A stretch of 64,000 nucleotides of DNA from JANXQE01 sp035651635 (GTDB taxonomy: Bacteria > Verrucomicrobiota > Verrucomicrobiia > Limisphaerales > UBA8199), in assembly GCA_035651635.1 (NCBI GenBank), contig DASRFK010000011.1, forward strand, positions 19,855-83,854, written 5' to 3'. A program made the translations under genes and the position numbers. Numbering within the stretch: the stretch's first letter is position 1; every line of letters begins with the position of its first letter. The notes beneath the pieces are model-generated. The model did no database searches, was not told the DNA's origin, and was given only the letters and a program-made list of their open reading frames with translations. Below are positions 51,512 through 59,400 of this stretch, piece after piece.

Positions 51512-53353
51512 TTACTTGAGCACGGCGGTCTTGTTGGCCGTCCGTTTATTCAGCCCCAACATGCCCGTGGGCGTATGAGTCAGTTCGAGTTGTTTGCCCG
51601 GCCCGAGGTACATGTGAACTCCGCATGGCAGACACGGATCAAAGCTGCGGACGGCTCGCATGATGTCGATGCCTTTGAACTTGTCCGGCCCGTTTTCCTC
51701 GAAGATCGGGGTGTTTTGGATGGCATCTTCATAAGGGCCGGGTGTTCCGTATATGTCACGCGGGCTGGCATTCCAGGGCGTGGGCGGATAGGGATGGTAA
51801 TTGGCTACGCGGCCGTTGCGAATCACCAAGTGATGCGACAAGACCCCGCGCACCGCTTCATGGAAGCCGCAGCCAATGGCTTCGTCCGGAACCTTGAAGG
51901 GGGTAAAGGTCTGCGTGCGGCCCGCGTGAACTTCCTGCATCGCCTTTTCGCAGCAATACAAACCGACCGCCGCGGCGTAAGCCTGGAAATAGGAACGGGC
52001 GCGGTTGCGTTCGATGGCATTGCTCCATTGCGGAATCTTCCAGACGAACTCCTTTTCCGGTTTGGTGGCGGTCTTGGGCAAACGAATGCGCACGGTTTTG
52101 TCCCCAGGCGCCTGGACGTACCCGATGTCCACCAACCCGGCCAAAGCGGTGGTCCACAGCCGCGCAATGGGACCGCCGCCCGTATCCAGGGCCAGGTGAT
52201 CGCCGGTGCGCTTATCCAACCAGCGCGGCGACATGACCCAGGTGTACCGGCTGTCGAAATCACGTTTTTGCGGTTTGGGGATGGTGGTCTGATTCCAGGG
52301 ATGCTTCTGATCGATTGGGTTGCCCAGCGGATCCTCCTGGACGAACGTCTCGGATTCCTCCCAGTCCTCGTAGTAGGAGGAGCCGAGCAGGATGCGCATT
52401 CCGACATTGATATCCACCAGGCTGGTGGTGACCAGTTCGCCATCGACTACGATGCCAGGAGTGACAAACATCGAACGGCCCCAGCGTTCCATGGTTTCGT
52501 AGCGATAATCACATACGTCCGGATCCTGGAACGAGCCCCAGCAACCGAGCAGAATGCGGCGCCGGCCCACCCCCTCGTAGCCAGGCAAGGCCTGATAGAA
52601 GAAGTCGAACAGGTCGTCGTGGAGCGGGATGACTTTTTTCATGAACTCAGCGTACTTCGTCAACCGCACCAGATAATCGGTAAACACCTGGATAGATGGA
52701 ACCGTGCCGACACCGCCCGGGTAAAGGGTCGAGGGATGAACGTGGCGGCCCTCCATCAAACAAAACATCTCACGCGTCAACCGACTCATGACCAGTGCTT
52801 CCCGATAGAACTCGCCCTGGAATGGATTGAGGGCGGTCATGATCTCGGCGATGGTCCGGTACCCGTGGTCCTGGGCGTGCGGGGCTTCGGTGCGTTTGGC
52901 TTTCTCCCACACGCTGGGATTGGTTTCGCGCACCATCATTTCGCAGTAATCCACGCCCACGAGGTTGTCTTGGAAAATGCAGTGGTCGAACATGTACTCG
53001 GCGGCTTCACCGAGGTTGACGATCCACTCACCCAAGGGAGGCGTCTTTATTCCATACGCCATATTCTGCGCGTATACCGAGCAAGTGGCGTGATTATCAC
53101 CGCAAATGCCACAGATCCGGCTGGTGATGAAATGCGTGTCCCGCGGGTCTTTATTCTTCATGAAAATCGAATAGCCGCGGAAAATGGACGAAGTGCTATG
53201 GCACTCGGCGACCTTCTTTTGCTCGAAATCGATTTTTGTATAAATGCCCAGGCTGCCGACAATGCGGGTGATCGGATCCCAGTTCATCTCCACCAGGTTT
53301 CCTTTTGGGGGAGGCTGCGCAGTCGCGGGCTTTGTTAATGTTGCTTCTGCCAT
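51512..53353 (-). CDS. hhyL: Group 1h [NiFe]-hydrogenase large subunit
   Basis: 613 aa. Active-site cysteines: N-terminal L1 motif TSRICGICGDNHATCS and C-terminal L2 DPCLPCGVHM. The wording of L1 with GDNHATCS and the WDPITRIVGSLGIYTKID start indicate the actinobacterial-type, high-affinity group 1h (Hhy). After the L2 histidine 33 residues remain (MYLGPGKQLELTHTPTG...), the peptide expected to be clipped by the operon's endopeptidase once nickel is inserted. Pairs with the small subunit encoded 21 bases upstream. Oxidises H2 at low concentration. Confidence 0.97.
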   Translation of the reverse strand: MAEATLTKPATAQPPPKGNLVEMNWDPITRIVGSLGIYTKIDFEQKKVAECHSTSSIFRGYSIFMKNKDPRDTHFITSRICGICGDNHATCSVYAQNMAYGIKTPPLGEWIVNLGEAAEYMFDHCIFQDNLVGVDYCEMMVRETNPSVWEKAKRTEAPHAQDHGYRTIAEIMTALNPFQGEFYREALVMSRLTREMFCLMEGRHVHPSTLYPGGVGTVPSIQVFTDYLVRLTKYAEFMKKVIPLHDDLFDFFYQALPGYEGVGRRRILLGCWGSFQDPDVCDYRYETMERWGRSMFVTPGIVVDGELVTTSLVDINVGMRILLGSSYYEDWEESETFVQEDPLGNPIDQKHPWNQTTIPKPQKRDFDSRYTWVMSPRWLDKRTGDHLALDTGGGPIARLWTTALAGLVDIGYVQAPGDKTVRIRLPKTATKPEKEFVWKIPQWSNAIERNRARSYFQAYAAAVGLYCCEKAMQEVHAGRTQTFTPFKVPDEAIGCGFHEAVRGVLSHHLVIRNGRVANYHPYPPTPWNASPRDIYGTPGPYEDAIQNTPIFEENGPDKFKGIDIMRAVRSFDPCLPCGVHMYLGPGKQLELTHTPTGMLGLNKRTANKTAVLK

Positions 53354-53374
53354 AATCGTTTCTTGGGTTAAGGT

Positions 53375-54484
53375 TTAGTGGTGGTGTTGATGATGGGCGT
53401 GGCCATTGCCATTGGGCGCGCCATTGCCTTCGCCGTAATAATCCGGTTCGTAGCCCGTCGTTAGTTCCGGGCCGCGATGGCGCCACTTGGGCTCCTGGTT
53501 CACCGCGCGGTTGGTGATCGCCCGCAACGAGCGAATCAACGGGCCATAGGAACTTATCAACATGCTCGAGAAAGTGGCCCCCGGAGGTTCATCCATAAAG
53601 GGCATGAACTTATCGGGGAATCCCGGCATCGTGCAGGCTATGCAAATCCCCCCGACATTCGGACAGCCGCCGATGCCGTCCATCCACCCTCGCTTGGTCA
53701 CGTTGCAATTGACCACCGGCCCCCAGCAGCCAATTTTGACCAGGCACTTGGGGGAGCCGTATTCGTGCGCAAAATCGCCTTGTTCATAATAGGAACCGCG
53801 GTCACAGCCTTCGTGAACCGTTTTGCCGAAAAGCCAAGTGGGGCGCAGTTGATCGTCCAGCGGGATCATGGGCGCCAGTCCAGCGACCTGGTAGAGCAGG
53901 TACAGGAGCGTCTCCATCATATTGTCAGGCTGGACCGGGCAACCGGGGACATTGACGATCGGCAAGCCGGCTTTCGAGCGCCAATTCCAACCGAGATAAT
54001 CGGCCAGGCCCATGGCACCGGTGGGGTTGCCTTGCATGGCGTGGATGCCGCCGTAAGTGGCGCAGGTGCCGGCCGCGATTACGGCGGTCGCCTTGGGTGC
54101 CAGGCGATCGATCCATTCATTGGTCGTGATTGGCTGGCCGGTATTCGGGTCGGTGCCCATCGCCGCCCAATATCCTTCACTCTTGATCTCCTCGTTTGGT
54201 ACAGAACCTTCCAACACCAGCACAAACGGCTCCAATTCGCCGGCGGCGGCCTTGTGCCAGTATTGCATGAAATCGTCGCCGACTTCGTAGGCCAGCACAG
54301 GATTATGCAAGTGCACCTTGGGCAATCCCGGGATGGCGCCGAGCACGACGTCCTCGATGCTGGGCAGTGAGGCGGCGGTGGTTGAAACCGAGTCGCCATC
54401 GCAGCTCAAGCCGGTGGTCATCCAGACCACATGTATCTCTTTGACCGCCGGAGCATGATTCGCGTTAACTTTGGGCGTTGTCAT
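53375..54484 (-). CDS. hhyS: Group 1h [NiFe]-hydrogenase small subunit
   Basis: 369 aa with a strong Shine-Dalgarno (AGGAGG). No Tat signal: MTTPKVNANHAPAVKEIHVVWMTTGLSCDGDSVS begins the flavodoxin-like domain. The proximal-cluster motif is C28-D-G-D31, aspartate replacing the usual second cysteine, as in the oxygen-insensitive Ralstonia group 1h enzyme; other proximal cysteines in AAGTCATYGG and VPGCPVQPDN. Medial/distal clusters: VHEGCDRG, SPKCLVKIGCWGPVVNCN, GGCPNVGGICIACTMPGFPD. C-terminus is Gly/Asn/His-rich (GHAHHQHHH), with no membrane anchor. Confidence 0.97.
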   Translation of the reverse strand: MTTPKVNANHAPAVKEIHVVWMTTGLSCDGDSVSTTAASLPSIEDVVLGAIPGLPKVHLHNPVLAYEVGDDFMQYWHKAAAGELEPFVLVLEGSVPNEEIKSEGYWAAMGTDPNTGQPITTNEWIDRLAPKATAVIAAGTCATYGGIHAMQGNPTGAMGLADYLGWNWRSKAGLPIVNVPGCPVQPDNMMETLLYLLYQVAGLAPMIPLDDQLRPTWLFGKTVHEGCDRGSYYEQGDFAHEYGSPKCLVKIGCWGPVVNCNVTKRGWMDGIGGCPNVGGICIACTMPGFPDKFMPFMDEPPGATFSSMLISSYGPLIRSLRAITNRAVNQEPKWRHRGPELTTGYEPDYYGEGNGAPNGNGHAHHQHHH

Positions 54485-54494
54485 AAAAACCTCC

Positions 54495-54629
54495 TTACAT
54501 GCGCATCAGGCGCAGTTCACGACGCATGGACGGCAACTCGCGCACCACGAGGAATGCCATCCCTACTACCAGCAGCCCGCCAAAGGCGAGCCAGGCCGTT
54601 GCCACAGGATTCCTTGAAGCTCTTCGCAT
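54495..54629 (-). CDS. 44-aa single-span membrane protein (DUF6893-like)
   Basis: 44 aa from ATG 54629, supported by AAAGGAG 8 bases upstream. MRRASRNPVATAWLAFGGLLVVGMAFLVVRELPSMRRELRLMRM: one transmembrane helix (about 13-29) followed by a basic amphipathic tail RELPSMRR. Small proteins of this pattern (DUF6893, recalled) accompany hhy operons in actinobacteria. Position directly before hhyS suggests a membrane tether or electron-transfer aid for a complex without its own anchor (inference). Confidence 0.75.
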   Translation of the reverse strand: MRRASRNPVATAWLAFGGLLVVGMAFLVVRELPSMRRELRLMRM

Positions 54630-54642
54630 GTTGTGACTCCTT

Positions 54643-55158
54643 TCAAACCGGCAGAAAGCCGGGTTCTTGTTTAGTTTCAATGTTGAGTAAATTGGTTACT
54701 AACGCCTCGATCATGGCCACCGCCTTGGGCACCGCTGCCCGCACTGGATCGCTCAACCCCAACTCGCCGTCCGAGGACTCCAGCAACGATGGCTCGCAGC
54801 CCACTAGAAACGGAGCCGTTCGGATTCCCCCGAACGATTCGGCCATTTGCAACACGCGCACCAGGTCCAGGCTGTGAGCATCCGGAATGGTCCGGTCCAA
54901 TTCACGAAGTTCCGCCAGATCCGGCTCGATCAGGAACACCGTGCCGGGCTGCTGGCCGCGCGCGGCCGCGTCGATCAGTATGATCGCGTCGTAATTGTCC
55001 GTCAGCGCGAAAGCCAGGTCGTAGCTGCGGATGCCAAAATCGCGCACCTCCACTCCCGGGGGCAGGTCGCGCTTCAATAAAGCCTGGGCCACCTCGACGC
55101 CGAAGGCGTCATCGCCAAAAAAAACATTCCCGATCCCGGCAATCAAAATGCGATTCAT
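54643..55158 (-). CDS. [NiFe]-hydrogenase maturation endopeptidase (HupD/HybD family)
   Basis: 171 aa. RILIAGIGNVFFGDDAFGVEVAQAL has the family GxGNxxxxDDGxG-like motif with the nickel-ligand aspartate; DAIILIDAAARGQQPGTVFLIEPD carries the second acidic ligand, and DAHSLDLVRVLQMAE the histidine. Removes the C-terminal peptide of the large subunit after nickel loading. Overlaps the upstream 468-aa gene by 4 bases. Confidence 0.94.
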   Translation of the reverse strand: MNRILIAGIGNVFFGDDAFGVEVAQALLKRDLPPGVEVRDFGIRSYDLAFALTDNYDAIILIDAAARGQQPGTVFLIEPDLAELRELDRTIPDAHSLDLVRVLQMAESFGGIRTAPFLVGCEPSLLESSDGELGLSDPVRAAVPKAVAMIEALVTNLLNIETKQEPGFLPV

Positions 55159-56561
55159 AAGGCCTCTTCACACAACGGTTCCACTTCCTCGACGCCGTAG
55201 AAAAAGCGATGACCGGGTTGCCGCAACAGGCCCAGGTCTTTGCCCGGATCGTCTTCCAGAACCAGCGCCAGGTGAATGCGCCGCTCGGCATCCTGCTCGA
55301 CCGCTTCAATGATGGCGGTGCGACCTTGGAGTGCCAGATCCAGCACATCAGCTCGGGCTTGCGGACGGATTCGCACCCGATCGCCGGCTCGTAACAACCT
55401 GCCCTCGATCTTCACGCCCTCTAAAGGGGTATTGGCGCCAAAAAAGTCATCGAACTCGACTACCGACGCCGCACCAGCCTGCCGAACCGCAGGCGGAGAC
55501 GTGTCCCGCTCCCTATTCGCGCCGGGATGCATGACGCCATGCATCCGCAACAGCGAATCCGAGGTCAGACACTCGGTGCGTTCGAGCATTCGACGCGCTT
55601 GCTCGTCCACTCGCCGCATTTCGCCTTTCTCCTCGTCGGTCATCGTGAGAATCCGCAACGAAAGGATCTCGTCAATTTCGGTTCCGTCGAAAAGCGGTCC
55701 GGGGCTCTCGGGGGCAATTTTCGGGTAATCGTATAAAATGATGGGCGACGAAAGCATCGTGTCGCGCTGGCCCGATGGCTCGTCTCCGATCAGGACCGGC
55801 CAAGTGCCGATGTTTTGACACAGGCCACAGGCACCCTGATGTTTTGGCGGCGGATCCATCAATGAGACGAATTCAACGCCGCGGACCCGGAGGACAGTGT
55901 GCGTCGAAGCCAAGGTCTGCAGCAGGATTGATTCCGGCTCTTCGGGATTGATTTCGCAAAGCGACGTTTGATTTACGATCAGCGCGGAAACCTTGATGAC
56001 GCCCGGGCCTAAAGGTGCGGCGGTAACTTCAATAATTCCGCTGATGGCGTGCTGGCGCCTCCGAATCACTCCAACAGCTTCCTGGCCCTGGAGGAGAGGT
56101 TGGAGGTGGCAGGACGGCGGGAACTCAAAAGGAGTTCGAACTTTCGAGGACGTTGAATTCTCCAACGTGAGGGTGGGGACATTCACGCGTCTCTCAGCAG
56201 CCTCATGCCAGGTTTGGTATACCTCTCCGCCAACGCGCAATTCAGGAACAACACGAAACGAACGCTGCCTCCAATCGCCAGATTGGTCCGGCTCAAAAGT
56301 CCCAACTTCCCGCGCTATCGGATGCAGAAACCCCATGCTGACTTCCAGAGCAGCGTCATTCGGTCCCCGTTCCACAATGCATTCGGTGAGCATCTGGCAG
56401 GGTTCCGCGCCCTTCTGCAGTTGACTGTAGGCTTGCGGATAAACGCGGCCGAAAGTGAAGCGCTCGCGCCGATTCTTTTTTGAAGAAGCACGATACGGGT
56501 AAAGGATGTAGCCCTCGTAGAGCACGGCTTGAACGATTTGCTCGAGGGTGGCTGAGTTCAT
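55155..56561 (-). CDS. Conserved hydrogenase-operon protein of unknown function (468 aa)
   Basis: 468 aa from ATG 56561 (MNSATLEQIVQAVLYEGYILYPYRASSKKNRRERFTFGRVYP). Soluble, no signal. A CxxC in GACGLCQNIGTWPVLIGDEPSGQRDTMLSSPIILYDYPKIAPES could bind metal; the C-terminal 100 residues (VKIEGRLLRAGDRVRIRPQARADVLDLALQGRTAIIEAVEQDAERRIHLALVLEDDPGKDLG) form a beta-rich module that looks like a KOW/SH3-type barrel. I do not know a function. Found with group 1h genes; a truncated copy closes the operon at 47624-48661. Overlaps neighbours by 4 bases on each side. Confidence 0.85.
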   Translation of the reverse strand: MNSATLEQIVQAVLYEGYILYPYRASSKKNRRERFTFGRVYPQAYSQLQKGAEPCQMLTECIVERGPNDAALEVSMGFLHPIAREVGTFEPDQSGDWRQRSFRVVPELRVGGEVYQTWHEAAERRVNVPTLTLENSTSSKVRTPFEFPPSCHLQPLLQGQEAVGVIRRRQHAISGIIEVTAAPLGPGVIKVSALIVNQTSLCEINPEEPESILLQTLASTHTVLRVRGVEFVSLMDPPPKHQGACGLCQNIGTWPVLIGDEPSGQRDTMLSSPIILYDYPKIAPESPGPLFDGTEIDEILSLRILTMTDEEKGEMRRVDEQARRMLERTECLTSDSLLRMHGVMHPGANRERDTSPPAVRQAGAASVVEFDDFFGANTPLEGVKIEGRLLRAGDRVRIRPQARADVLDLALQGRTAIIEAVEQDAERRIHLALVLEDDPGKDLGLLRQPGHRFFYGVEEVEPLCEEAL

Positions 56562-57268
56562 GCCGGCACCTCCTCGGGACGCGGCGCGGGTCTCGAAGGA
56601 CAAGTTGCGGACGAAGCAGAGTTGAGCTTACGGGGGTCCTCGAGGGAAAGCAGTGACTGAATGACTGTTTCCCAGGTCGCGAGACCGTGCCGGCGTTTGT
56701 ACTCGTCGAGTTCGTTAAAGACGTCGCGGCGCAAACCGACCCAGGCGCTGTTTGGGTAATGTGCTTCCATGAGGTCTTGCCAGGCTTTGATCGGGAACCG
56801 GTAAACTGCCTCCTTGCTCCACGAGATGCGCTCCACTTGGAGCCGCCCCTCCGTATTCAAATAAAACACCGAACCGCTAAACAGAAAAAGCAACGACACC
56901 TCGCCCGCTTCAAGGGCGTACAGATACTTCGTCGAGGCAATGGTCAGATCGTAGGAACAAGGGACCGTCAACATGGCTTTAGTCATGCCGCAGAACGAGC
57001 CCACGGTGGTATTGGCATGTGCCCAAAGCCGGTTGCGCAAGGTCTGGCCCCATTGCTCGGGAGGACCAAACAATTCGAGCAATCTCTGCTTTTCCGCCGG
57101 AGCGTAGCGCCTTTGCGGACATTGAAGCTGAATTTGCGCGGCGAGCAGCACCGCTTCAATTTGGCGATCTTCCGGCACTGTTTGGATATTGACAGTGAAC
57201 TGCATCAGCGGCGTCAGCGCACGCGTCGCCACCTCCAGGCCGCCGATGCTGAAATTCAAATTAGACAT
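56558..57268 (-). CDS. DUF6084-like hydrogenase-operon protein
   Basis: 236 aa from ATG 57268 (MSNLNFSIGGLEVATRALTPLMQFTVNIQTV). Soluble mostly-beta protein with VLLAAQIQLQCPQRRYAPAEKQRLLELFGPPEQWGQTLRNRLWAHANTTVGSF and VPCSYDLTIASTKYLYALEAGEVSLLFLFSGSVFY. I recall this family (DUF6084) as a companion of actinobacterial hhy genes; function unknown. Overlaps the upstream DUF5947-like gene by 8 bases and the downstream gene by 4. Confidence 0.82.
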   Translation of the reverse strand: MSNLNFSIGGLEVATRALTPLMQFTVNIQTVPEDRQIEAVLLAAQIQLQCPQRRYAPAEKQRLLELFGPPEQWGQTLRNRLWAHANTTVGSFCGMTKAMLTVPCSYDLTIASTKYLYALEAGEVSLLFLFSGSVFYLNTEGRLQVERISWSKEAVYRFPIKAWQDLMEAHYPNSAWVGLRRDVFNELDEYKRRHGLATWETVIQSLLSLEDPRKLNSASSATCPSRPAPRPEEVPA

Positions 57269-57914
57269 GAACCGTCTCGCAGGATGCCGGTACACCGGCC
57301 TTTGCGCGCGCCTCCAGGCGGCCAAAAAATCCTTCCACCTCGCCCCAGACCTTTTCACCGCCGGAGAGGCCCCGCCAGTGAAGGCGCATAAGCCCGACTA
57401 ACTCAAAACAAAGGTCGATGGGAGCCACCCAGTACCTTGGGATGGGCCCAAGGCGGTTGGCGAGCAACGCTTCCACATCGGGCTGTAACCGGACATTTCC
57501 ACCGCACGCTTCCATCAACTCTTGCCAATTGGCTAAAGGCAGAAGTGACTCGGTCGCCCCGGCCGGACTCGGGTACATGGCGATGACTTTGCCGAGAGTG
57601 CTGTTCTCGAAGAAAAAGGCCAACTGTATCGGAAGCGCCAACGATTCCCACTGCGGGTCGGTGATTTGAAAGCCCGGCACCGCGCGGGCGTCTCTCGGGA
57701 TGAGCTTCCAGCGCCCGACCACATTCTCAAATCGCAAGGCACAGGGGTCGCAGACGCAAATCAGCTTGCGGGTAGCAAGCTCGAAAAGGTGCCGGTGTTC
57801 TTCACCCAGGCTGGTGTTGCAGAATTCGCAGCTCTCGGTGGCAGCTGACGGTTGGGCCCATCGGCGCAGCGTGGCGAAAGGGCTTTCTGCTCCAGCCAAA
57901 AAACCGGGTTTCAT
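57261..57914 (-). CDS. DUF5947-like hydrogenase-operon protein
   Basis: 217 aa from ATG 57914 (MKPGFLAGAESPFATLRRW). A four-cysteine knuckle, CEFC (in ESCEFCNTSLGEEHRHLFEL) plus CVCDPC (LICVCDPCALRFENVVGRW), probably binds zinc or iron. The remainder (IPRDARAVPGFQITDPQWESLALPIQLAFFFENSTLGKVIAMYPSPAGATES...) is typical of DUF5947. Family function unknown; a scaffold or rubredoxin-like role is possible (inference). Near the 5' end of the operon. Confidence 0.82.
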   Translation of the reverse strand: MKPGFLAGAESPFATLRRWAQPSAATESCEFCNTSLGEEHRHLFELATRKLICVCDPCALRFENVVGRWKLIPRDARAVPGFQITDPQWESLALPIQLAFFFENSTLGKVIAMYPSPAGATESLLPLANWQELMEACGGNVRLQPDVEALLANRLGPIPRYWVAPIDLCFELVGLMRLHWRGLSGGEKVWGEVEGFFGRLEARAKAGVPASCETVHV

Positions 57915-57942
57915 GACACAGCCTCGGCTCGCGAGCGAGAGG

Positions 57943-58068
57943 TTACGCCGGCGGAATGTCGGGCATTGCGGGGTGGATTGGCCGTCGCTGCTCGGCATTG
58001 ATACCGGTAGCGTCACGCGCCGAGCGGTACTGACGGCCACCGCGGCCATGTTCTTTGCCGTGCTTCAA
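57943..58068 (-). CDS. Candidate 41-aa leader protein of hydrogenase operon
   Basis: TTG at 58068 with a strong Shine-Dalgarno (AGGAG, 6 bases away, within AGGGAGAGGAG) opens 41 codons: basic, His-rich start KHGKEHGRGGRQYRSARD, then ATGINAEQRRPIHPAMPDIPPA, ending 28 bases before the DUF5947-like start. The conserved-looking PIHPAMPDIPPA tail and the ribosome-binding site argue that it is translated. The frame also has an ATG start at 58137. Family not recognised. Confidence 0.55.
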   Translation of the reverse strand: MKHGKEHGRGGRQYRSARDATGINAEQRRPIHPAMPDIPPA

Positions 58069-58237
58069 GGTGTACTCCTCTCCCTTTTCCATCCCAGCCA
58101 AATGGACTGGTTCCGGTGGCTTTGATCGTAAGCGCATAATTTCACTAGTCCCTTGCCCGCTTGTTTCAACCGAAGTGGGTTAACGCTAGCGGATGCCGCT
58201 TCAGGAATGGAATGGGGTCTTGCCCTACGCTGCCGGA

Positions 58238-59218
58238 CTACGGTTCGCGCTTTGCCCAAGGAAGGTCGAACGGCATTTGCACCGAACCTCCAACCCAGAA
58301 TTTTGAGTCTGTGTTGTTGCCATCCACAACCGTGCGGGCGTGGAACGCGTAGCGAATGTGGCGCTTCAAAGTGGTGTAACTGAAACCGGCGTCGATGGCG
58401 TCGCTGATCTCGCGCACGTCTCGCGGATAATCGATGCTCAGATCCGGTGACAGAACAATGTCGCCGCCGGATAAGGTCTGCAGATGCCGATAGCCTACGT
58501 CCAGTTCCCAGCCTTTGATTTCCTGGAAAAGGCCAATCGCCGTAATGTACTGGTCATTTTCGGTTGTCCGGTTCCATCGGAACAGCGCGTCGCCAAACAC
58601 ACCCAGCCCCGGCCAGCCGAAATGTTTGCGTAGCAAAATCTCAGGCTCAATCGCTGCTGAGCGCAATCCCGGGGCGAAGGCCATGGTTTGGCTGTAGGAG
58701 CCGGGCAGCACCCCACCGGCGCGAAATGTCAAAGTCGGCAGCCATGCGGCCGGCGCCTGGGCTTCGTCGAAAATCTGGTAGCGCACCCCGAAAGACCAGT
58801 CCATCAGGCCGGTAGTCGATTGGATGATTCCTTTGTCAAACGAACGCCAGCCCACCGTGGTCGCACCGATATTCAAATCGGCCGCCCAGCGTGGTGTGAT
58901 TCCGTACTGCAAGGCCACGTAGCCCTGATTGATATCAATCCCATAACTCTCCCCGCTGTTATGCCAGGTAATGTTCTGCCTTTGGCCGGATGCCCAAACG
59001 TGGTAAGCCTCGGATTCCTCATACACCAACCCCACTACCAACTGACCTTGCGCCGGCACCGTTGCCCATTCGGCAAAGGGCAAGTGTGGCACGTTTTCCG
59101 ACGCCAGAGTGGTCCGCACCAACGCGCATAACAGAGCACAACCGACGACAGCCCGGCAAATGACGAATTTTCGTGGCCCGTTCAGTCCCGCACGCCCGGT
59201 CATATTCCAAAGCTCCAT
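58238..59218 (-). CDS. Outer-membrane beta-barrel protein
   Basis: 326 aa from ATG 59218 (start choice uncertain; 59269 and 59203 also possible). Signal peptide FVICRAVVGCALLCALVRTTLAS, then alternating beta strands with aromatic girdles (GQLVVGLVYEESEAYHVWA, YVALQYGITPRWAADLNIGATTVG, MDWSFGVRYQIFDE, GLFQEIKGWELDVGYRHLQTLSGGDIVLSPD), ending on a strand. Resembles transporter/MetA-pathway-type barrel proteins. Could be a porin-like or surface protein; no direct link to the hydrogenase operon is evident apart from proximity. Confidence 0.75.
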   Translation of the reverse strand: MELWNMTGRAGLNGPRKFVICRAVVGCALLCALVRTTLASENVPHLPFAEWATVPAQGQLVVGLVYEESEAYHVWASGQRQNITWHNSGESYGIDINQGYVALQYGITPRWAADLNIGATTVGWRSFDKGIIQSTTGLMDWSFGVRYQIFDEAQAPAAWLPTLTFRAGGVLPGSYSQTMAFAPGLRSAAIEPEILLRKHFGWPGLGVFGDALFRWNRTTENDQYITAIGLFQEIKGWELDVGYRHLQTLSGGDIVLSPDLSIDYPRDVREISDAIDAGFSYTTLKRHIRYAFHARTVVDGNNTDSKFWVGGSVQMPFDLPWAKREP

Positions 59219-59400
59219 AAAAACACGAATACGGGTGAAAGAAAAACTGGCTTCTGTCAAGTCACCCAAACCCTACCCTGTATGGTCCGCCTGAGCGCTC
59301 AGGCGCGCCGGCCTTTACACGGACCGTTCAATTCAGCTACTTGTATCCGCTGTTGCTCGTGCGATGCGCACGGACCGAAACACCGCTGACGTCACAATCG

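Noticed and set aside
51575..53338. 587-codon open frame on the plus strand across hhyL
   Set aside because: It is antisense to a clear hydrogenase large subunit with all motifs; the translated product has no recognisable domains and reflects GC-rich codon bias.
53477..54370. 297-codon plus-strand frame across hhyS
   Set aside because: Antisense shadow of the small subunit, no independent signals.
57913..58125. Plus-strand frame with a hydrophobic segment, starting at the DUF5947-like start codon
   Set aside because: No ribosome-binding site, and it overlaps the better-supported minus-strand leader gene in the opposite direction.
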